64,000 bases of DNA from Holothuria scabra. Lineage: Eukaryota; Echinodermata; Holothuroidea; Aspidochirotida; Holothuriidae. Positions 38,701 to 50,700 of the stretch are shown here, in pieces. The stretch lies in NCBI GenBank assembly GCA_037179385.1, contig CM074179.1, forward strand, positions 31,935,903-31,999,902, in the 5' to 3' direction. Position numbers and translations under genes: made by a program. The notes beneath the pieces are model-generated. The model was not told the DNA's origin. It searched no databases and worked only from the letters and a program-made list of their open reading frames with translations. The stretch's first letter is position 1. The number at the start of each line of letters is the position of its first letter.

Positions 38701-41700
38701 GGTGGTAGGGACCTAGCTAAGTGACTTTGATGAACACTATCTACTTTTTTAAAGAAATGCATTTTATACCTCTGTGCATTTTTATCAGCCTTGGATGATG
38801 GTGTTAAATTCATAATTTACCACACTTAGATAATGTAGTGGTGGGGTTTGAGGAAGCATTTAATAGTAATTCAGGTCCCAAGGCAGCTATTGTATATTCC
38901 TTTATCTGTGAGATTCCTCTTCAGGGCCTAGATTTCTATTCCTTTTCTTTGATGTTAGTATATGCTTTTGGTAAGCTGTTGATCCAAAGATGTTCTCTAT
39001 CAGATTTTCCCCCTAATGGGATATCCTTGTCAAGTTTTTGGTTCCTTGCGGTAGCAAAGGAACCTATGTAGTCAGGTTGGCGTGTGTGTGTGTGTATGTG
39101 GGTGTGTGTGTGACACTTGCTTCGGTACGTTCTAACTCAACAACGGAAGGTTGGATGGAACTTGGATTTGGTACATCGATTCGTCATAGGGAGAAGGTGT
39201 GCCCTATTGTTTTTGGTTGAGTTCAAAGGTCATTTGGGGTCACCAGAGGTCAAAAACTAAAAACCTTCTCAACAGGATATTTCTAGTTAGGAAACTTGGA
39301 TAGATGTCATACTTGGTGCGTGGATTTGTTATGGTGTAAGGATGAAATTGGATATGTTCGGTGAAGGTCAAGGGGTCATCTGAGGTCACCATGGGTCAAA
39401 CACTGAAAAACGTTTTAACACAGTATTTTAAGGTAGAAAGGACAGATTTCAAATCAATCTGTGTTTGGTTAAGGTCAAAGGTCATCAAGGTCACTGGAGG
39501 TCAACTGCTGGAAATGTTATTTAGAAAATCTTGTAAGCTAGATAAAGATAGTTTCAATAGATTTTCTATCTCACCTGGTTTTGCATGCTTACACACTCAA
39601 ACACCTTAGAAATTTGTCCTTTTTGTTCGTTCAGTAATGATTCCTTCGGGTTGTACACATATTTTGGATCATTCAAAGTTTTAAGAGGGCAACAACTGAA
39701 ATCTGTAGATTTCACTGAGCACAGGTCACTCTGCATTAAACTGGTCTCTCTGCCAGTGGAAGCAATGCATGGATTCTACAATATGTCTCTTTAATACTGC
39801 TGTGCTCTGTGGGGTAACCTTATCCTCATTCTATTATCACACTTCATTAATCACTTGCTTTCTGCTTGACTGCTGAATAAACCCTGTTTTCTGTGTAGAG
39901 GTAGCAAACAGGACAAGTGGTAGATTGTTTTAAAGAAACAGCAAGTTTTATTTGAGAGCAGGTAAAAATAACTTGTGAGAGAAATACAAGGGGTGTTTTT
40001 CATTCTCTGACCACATTGTGTATTATTTATTGGTGAAAATATCAAATTTGATTACAAGCATAAATACATATGGAAATGAGGTAGTGTTTTTGAAGGATCA
40101 CCAAGCATCACAAAAGTTGAATGTCAGCAAGGCCACTGAAATTTAATCTTTGATTTCATGTAAAATTAGTACTAAAATACCCCATGTGAAGATGTTACAA
40201 ACATTGAGTATGAACTTTTGTTTAGCTCTATTTTACAGACTGGCTGTGCAGTTCTCATAATATCTAGCAAGGAACCACAGTGCCCATTGGGCTCTTGTTA
40301 AAATCACTGTTTTTAGTTGAAATAAAAGAAGAATCTGTTGGAAAATATGTAAGAGGCTTGCAAATATTGGAAGCCATTAGTATGTTTCAAATTACCATAC
40401 AGTTTGTCTTGAAATACAAAAGTTTAGTATCTTTTTTATGTCTATGCCTCTTTCAGATGTTTATGCATATTCAACAGCAAGGTGGCTTCATTAAATTTGG
40501 GGAACACCAACTTACTGAAGCAAAGGAACTGTTTAAAGGAGGCAAGCTGGATGTCAGAGAAGTAAGTTATTGATGATTTTTATCAGAGAGGGGAAAGCTG
40601 GATGTATTTTATCGACAAATAACTTTCATGGGCAATATATGGATGGAATCACCTTATGTTGGTCTTGAAGTTTTGGTAGCAGACTCACGTCTTGGTGCAT
40701 CTACTTGTCCGCCGCCCTCCCCAACAAAATCAAGGAAACATTAAGATAACTCACAACTAAACATTTATATACTCAAAAATAAGCACAAACTCCCATTCTT
40801 GTCATGGTACAACTAAATAAATATTCTGGATATGTAAATGACAATTTTAAGGTGAAATACAGAAAATCTAAGTCGTTTTAAAAGGTTATAGTGGTGTTGA
40901 AAAACCGATGTTTTGACTTGGGTTAAGAATGTCTTATATCACAAGAAAACCTTAAACATAGCATAGGGTAAATAATTTGAAGTAAACCTTTTGTAGCCAG
41001 CTCTATGGAATTTTGTAATGGCAAATTAATGTATCCTTCACAGCCAGATAATAGTTTATATATTACCTACTGCAGTTGAAATGTGTTTACTTATTATCCT
41101 ATGGAAGACTGTTGAACATTTGGGATTATGGGAGGCAGAACAGCTCATTTTATCCTAAGCAAGTTTTGAAGAACCTGAATCATGCTGTAAAAAAGAACAT
41201 TTAAGATGACATGGCTTGCCAGAGGGATGATGTTCTTGTTTGGTCTGTATTCCTTAAAGCTTCTTCTAAATTCTTGTTTTTGTTAAGTTAAATAACCATA
41301 CACAGGGTTATTTCAAGGAGAAGTCTAAAATAAGGCAATAACCACATCAGATACATGGTGTGAAATATTTTTAGAAAAACGTCACTCTTAGCATTTGCCA
41401 TACCATCCAAATAGCCCTTCCCCCTTCTTGATTTCTTACTGTTGTGACCTCACCCATTACCCTAACCCATACCATCCCCTGTTTGAAGTCATCACTTTCT
41501 CTTTTTTTGACTTTTCAGCTCATCTGTTTGTTCCCAAATCTCCTACCCCCTTCTTCTGACTTCACACGAGCAGTTCCCTTCCTCCATGACTATGCTGATA
41601 TCAATCAGATTGTGCAGGGTAATTCTGAGAGGCTGCAAGAATGCCAAGCATTCTTATTGGACTACTTGGAGGAAGTCAGGGGAAGCGAGTCATCGGCAGG

Positions 41701-44700
41701 TTCAAGAATGGTGAGTTGGTTAGATGAGGATTAATGGCTCAGTTTCTAACTAATTGGTTTTGGCCAGGCCATCGAAACCCTTTCCTTTCAAGTTGTGGCC
41801 CACTGTCTTGTTTTCTCTACTCCACTGGTTATGCTGAGCAACTAGGCAATAGGTACCATTTTTAAAGGCTCCAATATGACCTGGCCAGGAGTCAAAAAAA
41901 TGATCTCCTGGCTCCAAGTCAGATGCTCTTATCACTTGACCATGCAGATGGACAAGAATGGTCTGAAAGTATCATTCATTTCAAAGGCAAAAAGGTAAAG
42001 AAAATGTTTGTACTGGTATCACAGGACAATTTTTTGGTTGAAATTGAAGTATGAGAGTGGCAGGGGACACAGTCTAATGATTTTGAAAATCTTTAAAATT
42101 GACATCTAGCATTGCATAATTAATAAATGCTGTTTTAGATAGATAAATACTGTTTTGTTTAGAATCAGAACAGGACATTTATTAAACATTTTGTGCAGTT
42201 TAAGATCATTTTCAATGCAATGGGATTCAATCAAATTAGTACAGGATAATGCAGGATTAGAAGGTTAATGCAAGTAATACACAAGGGAGTTTAGTAATGC
42301 ACAAGTGAGTTTAGTAATGCACAAGTGAGTTTGGTAATGTACAAGGGAGTTTAGTCATGCACAAGTGAGATTAGTAATGCACAAGTGAGTTTAGTCATGC
42401 TCAAGGGAGTTTAGTCATGCACAAGTGAGTTTAGTAATGCACAAGTGAGTTTAGTAATGCACAAGTGAGTTTAGTAATACACAAGTGAGTTTAGTAACGC
42501 ACAAGTGAGATTAGTAATGTGCAAGTGAGATTAATAATGTACAAGTGAGTTTAGTAATGCACAAGTGAGTTTAGTCATGCACAAGCAAGTTTAGTCATGC
42601 ACAAGTGAGTTTAGTCATGCACAAGTGAGTTTAGTCATGCACAAGTGAGTTTAGTCATGCAGAAGTGAGTTTAGTAATGCACAAGTGAGTTTAGTCATGC
42701 ACAAGTGAGTTTAGTAATGCACAAGTGAGTTTAGAAATGCGCAAGTGAGTTTAGTCATGCACAAGTGAGTTTAGTAATGCACGAGTGAGTTTAGTCATGC
42801 ACAAGTGAGATTAGTAATGCACAAGTGAGTTTAGTCATGCACAAGGGAGTTTAGTCATGCACAAGTGAGTTTAGTAATGCACAAGTGAGTTTAGTCATGC
42901 ACAAGGGAGTTTAGTCATGCACAAGTGAGTTTAGTAATGCACAAGTGAGTTTAGTAATGCACAAGTGAGTTTAGTAATGCACAAGTGAGTTTAGTAATGC
43001 ACAAGTGAGTTTAATAATGCACAAAAGAGTTTAGTAATGCACAAGTGAGTTTAGTCATGCAGAAGTGAGTTTAGTCATGCACAAGGGAGTTTAGTCATGC
43101 ACAAGTGAGTTTAGTAATGCACAAGTGAGTTTAGTCATGCACAAGGGAGTTCAGTCATGCACGAGTGAGTTTAGTAATGCACGAGTGAGTTTAGTAATGC
43201 ACAAGTGAGTTTAATAATGCACAAAAGAGTTTAGTAATGCACAAGTGAGTTTAGTCATGCACAAGTGAGTTTAGTCATGCACAAGGGAGTTTAGTCATGC
43301 ACAAGTGAGTTTAGTAATGCACAAGTGAGTTTAGTAATGCACAAGTGAGTTTAATAATGCACAAAAGAGTTTAGTAATGCACAAGTGAGTTTAGTCATGC
43401 ACAAGTGAGTTTAGTCATGCACAAGGGAGTTTAGTCATGCACAAGTGAGTTTAGTAATGCACAAGTGAGTTTAGTCATGCACAAGGGAGTTCAGTCATGC
43501 ACGAGTGAGTTTAGTAATGCACAAGTGAGTTTAGTAATGCACAAGTGAGTTTAGTCATGCACAAGGGAGTTTAGTCATGCACAAGTGAGTTTAGTAATGC
43601 ACAAGTGAGTTTAGTCATGCACAAGGGAGTTCAGTCATGCACGAGTGAGTTTAGTAATGCACAAGTGAGTTTAGTAATGCACAAGTGAGTTTAATAATGC
43701 ACAAAAGAGTTTAGTAATGCACAAGTGAGTTTAGTCATGCACAAGTGAGTTTAGTCATGCACAAGGGAGTTTAGTCATGCACAAGTGAGTTTAGTAATGC
43801 ACAAGTGAGTTTAGTCATGCACAAGGGAGTTCAGTCATGCACGAGTGAGTTTAGTAATGCACAAGTGAGTTTAGTAATGCACAAGTGAGTTTAATAATGC
43901 ACGAGTGAGTTTAGTAATGCACAAGTGATATTAGTAATATACAAGTGAGTTTAGCAATGCACAAGTGAGTTTAGTCATGCACAAGTGAGTTTAGTAATGC
44001 ACAAGTGAGTTTAGTCATGCACAAGTGAGTTTATTCCTGCAATACATGTAGTGATTTTGACCTTACCTTGCATTATTTCAAAAATATTTCAAGTTTCTTG
44101 CAGAATCTTTTGAGTTGGACAACTTGAACAAGTCCAAACTTTCACACACATAAAACTATATCGTGCAGCCATTTTGCTACCCCTATACTCATAGGTATGG
44201 TGGCGACAATCTACCCTACAGTATGATCTGTCCATGTATACAGGAAGTCTGTGGTTCTAATTCACTGGTCCAGAATAGTTTAACCTTTTTCATTCATGCA
44301 CAACAATATTTTGATTTAAAAATACTGAAAACAATTGGACAGTTCATTATCTCAATACATAACATGTATTGAGATATTGTCACACTAGCCAGTGGATGAA
44401 GGTACTTTAGAGCAAGGTAATGTGACTTGATCAGTGGTCAATGTCTTTGATAATTTGAGAGCATGTTCTTTGGCAGGGAGGCAGTTTGAAGACATTGCAT
44501 TTTTCACATTAAAAAAATGATGGTTGCTAAGTTATTTTTGCAAATTTTATGGTTAAACTCTTCAGTTGTCATGGAAACTTCAATTTTCTTTGCACACAGC
44601 ACTTTGGTTGCTAGGCACAGATACCTACTGACTGAAAATGTTTACATTTTTCAGATGTCAGAGGCTTGGTGTCACACCTCTGCTAAATCAAGCATGAAGT

Positions 44701-47700
44701 AACTGTAAGATAATCTTACTTAGTGTAACCATAAACAAAGGCTCTGTAAGCAGATATTTCCCAAAAACTTATCTTGAGAGGAATAAGGTCCCAGAGTTGG
44801 ATACAAGCAACAGAAAAATTTGGTAGTCTTTGTTTTGTGCCTTGGCTCTACAAGCTTATTTACAATTTATAGAGTCACATTGTAGTGCACAAAATGTGTC
44901 TAGGAGGCATGATCAAAGTGTCTTTAAAGTTGTGATGAAAAAATTAACCCCTCGAGAGTTAATTGAAGTGTATTTGAGGATCTGTAACATACTATATTGA
45001 ATGGGTGTTTTTTCTACACACTTGTCATACAGTGTAACAATGCAAACACTCAAGATACAGTATCAGCAGAGAAATAGCTCTCACTCCTTCAGAAGTTGTG
45101 AAATACCAAAATATTTGAATGAGACTGTGAAAATTGCATTAGGGAGAGTGATTTGAGAGAAATTAGTGTGGAATGCAGGAGGAAAACAGCTGTCATTGGA
45201 CTGTTGGGTTTGTTAGAAGATGTCACTAATCTGCATATCAGGTTAATTATGTCTGCTTTACTAAGTTTCAGTATGGTGCACAATATTGTGTACCTCACTT
45301 AGTGTTACAGTATTATTGTAAAAATTGTTCTCTATGAATTTGATCATTTTTGAGCATGAAATGCATCAGGATATTAGCAATAGATGGATAATCTTTTAAA
45401 TGCAAAGCACCAAAAGGAGGACTGTATTTACATCAAATATCATTACCAATAATATGGAAACTTTGTCTCCTTAACATCCACAAAGTATTGAGATTCTACA
45501 GCATCGCTGCTCTAGTATAACTTCTTTTTGAAGTAACCACGTTAAAAAAAGTTCAAAATTGTTGTTTGGCATTGTAGAAACCATGTTATTTATTGTGAAA
45601 GCAATTAAGGTACTGTACCAGGACAATTAGTAAGCCATTTGTTTCATTTTTATGTAAAATGCATTTCCATGGCAACATGTTTTATAACCTGTTTGTATTG
45701 TAGTTCATGTTTTTTCATTAGAAGTTGGTAGAAATTTATCTTTTTTTTCTTTATTTTCAGGAGATTGATACAGGTTTACTTAAACTCTATGCCTCCTCTA
45801 ATCCCAAGAAACTTAATGAATTTCTTGCGTCAGAAAATTACTGTGCTCTCTTGGACAGTCTGGAGACACTGAATGAATATAAATGTTATCATGCTCAAGG
45901 CATATTGTACAGAATTCATGGCGACTATGAGAAGGCATTGAATATGTGGATGAGGTAAGATGAGTGTGGGCATGCATGGGCATGGGTGGGGTGGGTGGTG
46001 TGAGAAGGGGAGGTTGGGGGAGAATGTGGCAGAGACTGAGAGAAGGGATTGGAAGAGGGAATAGGAGAGGGATCAAAGTGAACTGAACTATTATATGAAG
46101 ACTTCCGTATTTCATTCCAATCTCTCATTTCACAACCCAGCTTTGCTGGTTACGGAGTACTCTTTGTACTAGCCAATCGACCCAAACTGGCAAAAATAAT
46201 ACTTTGCTGCTTGGTAGCAATTAAATGCTTAAATCATTTTTCAATTGTATTACTTATCAAGATTGTTTTGAATTTCAGATTCTCATAGAAGTTTCATCAC
46301 TTAGTGTACATTATATAGAGAGTTAGCAGTTGTGATGTACAGCAATTTTTATTGATAGAAGAGTAATTTATCCGTTTATAGGTCATTCAGAATTGAGCTC
46401 TGCTCACCACAAGGAAATGTTGTAAAATGTGAAATTTATTCACAACTTGTGGTGCAGTTTCATTAATAGCCTGTGTCCTCCCTCTATCTCCCACTTAATA
46501 CTGTAACAGCCATGTATAGTCGCATGATTAATTTTGAAAGATGCAATGAAGCCACATGATAAGTTCAGTCAAAGTGTCAATTGGCATGATGCTTGTTAAT
46601 TACCATGTAGCAAAGGAGGGATAATTAACATCAGTGCACACAAGGAATGTCAAACAGCAAATATTTTAATGACTTTGTCAACTTTTTAAATTTGGTGAAA
46701 AAATATTTCTTAAACTGCCTTTTGATCCAAGAGTTCAAGTGACCTCAGCACCATTTCAAAATTTTTCATGCTAATATGCTTGAGCAGTCGAGGAAGAAAG
46801 ATCTCATTCTTAACTGTTATTATTGCACCCATGTTCATTATTCCCGTATTTTTCAGATTATTTTCAGCTCTTTGTTAAATCAAGATCAGATTTTTTCAGA
46901 CTATGCATAATTACTGTTAATAGTGGTGTTTCATCAACACAACAAACTCATTCAAATGGTAGCATTGTTGTTATACCCCTTAAAGTGAAACACTCTTACC
47001 AAGTACTATATTTTGACTGGGTTTATTTTTGGACGTTACCACGAAACTCCGATGTAAAATGATTTTTCATGAAAGAACTTTTGTGTAACTTGTGTTTTGT
47101 GATCAGTCATGGATTTTTTTTTTTTGTTTTGTTTTCAATCTTTTGATGATATCCATTTCTAAGTTTGTAAAAAAACCTTCTTCAGGCAGTTGTGTATACA
47201 TTGTGTTACACTGATAGTGATTAGGCATTTTGTTTTGATTGAATGTGCAATTCCTTCAATGCATTCGTTAATCATTTGTCTGAAACATAATGAAACTAGA
47301 CTTCAGTCAGTAATAGTTAGCGAGAAGTGGTTCTATGCCTCAATTACTTAGCTGGGTTGCCCATGGCCTTTTTTCGACTTGTGTTTCACTGGCTTGTTTT
47401 ACCTATTCCATTGCTTATGCTGAACTCCAATCACAATAGCAGTAGGTTCAAGCATGGATACTCCAATGGTCCTTACTTTTAAGTGGCAATTGCCCAATTA
47501 ATGGGACACTGTTTTGGCAGTATACTTATGTTGCCATAGATGATTCCAGCAGTCAATCAATGTTGAGAAAATGCTGGAGTCTATTTCAGTTTTTGTTTTA
47601 GATATCATTTTGATTACCAGTACCATAGATGGCTGCAAATAACCCAAAACCTCATAATAAGCAGATTAACCCTTTTGCTTCAGAAGGGGATGCACCCTGT

Positions 47701-50700
47701 CATACTGAGCTATGTAAACAATACGTATATATGGGTTCTGCAAAATATTAAGTTTTTATGCAGATGCCGCCATATTTGCGATCGTTATGCCCGAGAGGAT
47801 GCATGTGTGTAAAGTATCTCCTCTTCAAGCCTATTCCATGGCCAAACATGATTACACACCATAGGATAATAATAAGCTATTCCAGGATGCAGCTGAGTGC
47901 TGTGGTTTCGCAACGAAACCATACATATTTAGTAACAGTGAATTATAGTTTCACAGCAAAACCATGTGTAGCAAAGGGGTTAAGTTCATGTTTTGAATTG
48001 AATACAACTATTCATGGTACAGGTATACAAAAGAAATGAGAAGATGAACCCCAGAAATGGTCCACAAATCTCTACCAGTGCTGTAACAAGTCACAACTCA
48101 AGTCACTTCCTCTCAAAATGATAGTGACCCGATAGAATTCAGGAGTTATTTCCCCATTGAAATAGTACAGTGACTCCAGTCAATGACTCGACTCAAGTCT
48201 CTCAAAAATTTGAAAACTTGTGACTTGAGTCACTAATCTAGTGACTCGATTACGACACTGATCTCTGCATCACATAGTAAACAGAGTTGTATACAAAGCC
48301 CTTTATACACTAGGCACATTTCAGGATATGTGTCGCATCATGTTGCCAAAACACCTTTATCTTTATCTTTAGGTGGTTGGCAATAATTTATAATCAGTTA
48401 TCATGTGACACACAGCTCTTGAGTAAAAAATAAATTAAATATTGAATTTTTTCTTCACTTTTGCAGAATACAAGATGAAGAATTGAAAGACTCATCATTC
48501 CCAGGGTTGGAGTATATCATACAGTTTTTGGCAAAGTAAGTGAATGACATCATACATAATGTACTGATTTTTTCTTCTCCAAAGGTATAATTTAAAGTGC
48601 ACCTCAAGTCAAAAATTTCAAAAATATATGTTAAAGAGCATAAACAGTGAATTCTAAGAGTCTAACTCCCATGTTCATTGGACATTCCCGAGCTGAGAAA
48701 TAAAATGTTAAACTTTATTTACTTAAGACAAATTGGTTGATTGCACAATAATTTGTGACTTTCTTGTTGTACAACTCACATGACCTGCTTTGTTTCCTTT
48801 TAAAATTAAAAATGATTTCATGACCTTGCACACTTCCTGTTAGCTTGCATAGCATGTTGCACAAGGAGGGCTTAATAAATTACATCACCCCATAAGAGTA
48901 AGAGTACTATCATACCTTGGTACAAGGTGCAGTAAGTTTCAGAAAAACAAAGAAATACAAAGATTATTCTTTGAGTATTACAACAATGATATCACAAATT
49001 GTTGCCCAATGTACTGTTTCAAGTTGAGTGAATAAACTTCAACATCTTATATCTCCGCTGAGGAATGTCCTATGAAGATGAAAGTTGGAAAGTTAGGATT
49101 TCCTTTTCATGCTCTTAAATTTATATTTTTGAATTTTCTGACTTGAGGTGCACTTTAATTAGAGGCCCAGTTCTCTCACCCCAAACAGTCCCAATTCTCC
49201 CAACCTTTTTACTTAAGCCCCTCCCACAATTGTCTGAAATTCATCCTCATCCAGATACAATCTCAGTTTATTGCTTCAAGGTGAGTATAGAAAAACTCAA
49301 TTTATATAATCAAAACACTCTCAGTACCGTTCATGCTATGTAATGTAAGCTTTGGTTCTGCATTGTTTGAATTAGCTGTCAATCAACGAGATGAGCCAAT
49401 TGAGAATTTTGGAACCCCTGTACCAAAATTATAGGGGTGAGAGGTTTGGCCCTTTAAAGACCAAAATTTATCATCTGAGACAGTACCAATTCTCCTACCC
49501 TACTTACATAAGCCCCTCCCACAACTGTCTAAAACTCACATTCCCATCCAGGTACAGTCTCAGTTTATTGCTTCAGGGGATTAGTCCAAAAGACCAATGC
49601 ATAATCAAAAAAACTCTCAGTACAGTGCACACTGTGTAATATGAGCTACTGTACAATACTCTACACTTTTTGAATTTGCTGTCAATCAAAGAGCTGTGTG
49701 CACTTCAAATTTCTGCAGATATTACAAAAATTGAAATATGGGGTTAGAATTGACTGCCTTTTATATAGGAAAAGGGAGAACTCAAATTCTTGATGGGGCA
49801 ACAAATTTAAAGCAAAGTTGACAAGAATTAACTTCATGTAATTTAAGGGGGCTATATTGTATTTTTGTTTTCTGTAGGCAATTTTTTGTTGTAGCAGAAG
49901 AGGAACTTTATTCACACAGTTATTTAGTCATACAATTGCAACAGTTTCACATATGATTAGTGTGATTCTTTGTAAAGTTGAACAAAATGATAACATCACA
50001 ATAAAAATTTGAAAGTCAACGATTTGTTCTTTTGCTCTTTGTGGGGATGGGGTGGGGGTTGGGTTTTTTGGGAGGGTGAATACAGGTTTCTGCATTGTCA
50101 TTGTGGCACACATACAGTATTAGCTACACAGCTATGACTCTTTTCGATAATTGTTGTGAAGATTGAAAAGTCATTGATGTGAAACTGTTGAGGTAATTGA
50201 TCTACAGTTGCCAGGGTGGCTTGTAAATATTGGTTCTTACTCTGTAAACCAGGAACTGAAGGATTGAATGGAAAGGCATGCCTACTTTTTGGTGTACAAA
50301 AGTTAAATTCCTTTGAGTACCAGGCATACAAACTCTTTTTGAATGATGCAAGGTTTATCTGCTGTATACCATCACACTGCTTTTGGATATTATGAAAGCA
50401 GAGAGGTGAATGGGTAAATTTACTGTTCCTTTACACAGTGAATACAGGTATGGGAGCTACAGATCGGTAGGTAGTAGGACTGCAGCTGTATAGTTAAGTG
50501 GCCTATTAAATTTGGTTTGTAAAATTCACCCCATTTTTCCAAACCTGCAAAGTTTCATTCCTGCACTGGTTAGAGCATCTGCCTTGCAGTCAGGAGGTGG
50601 AGTCATTACAAAGACTTCTGAATTGAACCTCCCAGGGGCCATTGTGCTTGGTACTCGGCATACACAACGGAGTATGGGGAAACAAGTCAGTGAGCCACAA

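Noticed and set aside
41444..41734. 96-codon open frame with its own ATG
   Set aside because: It is exon 13 extended upstream; homology starts at the acceptor at 41519.
42281..44040. CRISPR-like array
   Set aside because: Units are directly adjacent with no spacers and the context is a eukaryotic intron.
45813..46115. 100-codon minus-strand frame rich in proline
   Set aside because: Antisense of exon 14 and the G-rich tract after it; composition explains it.
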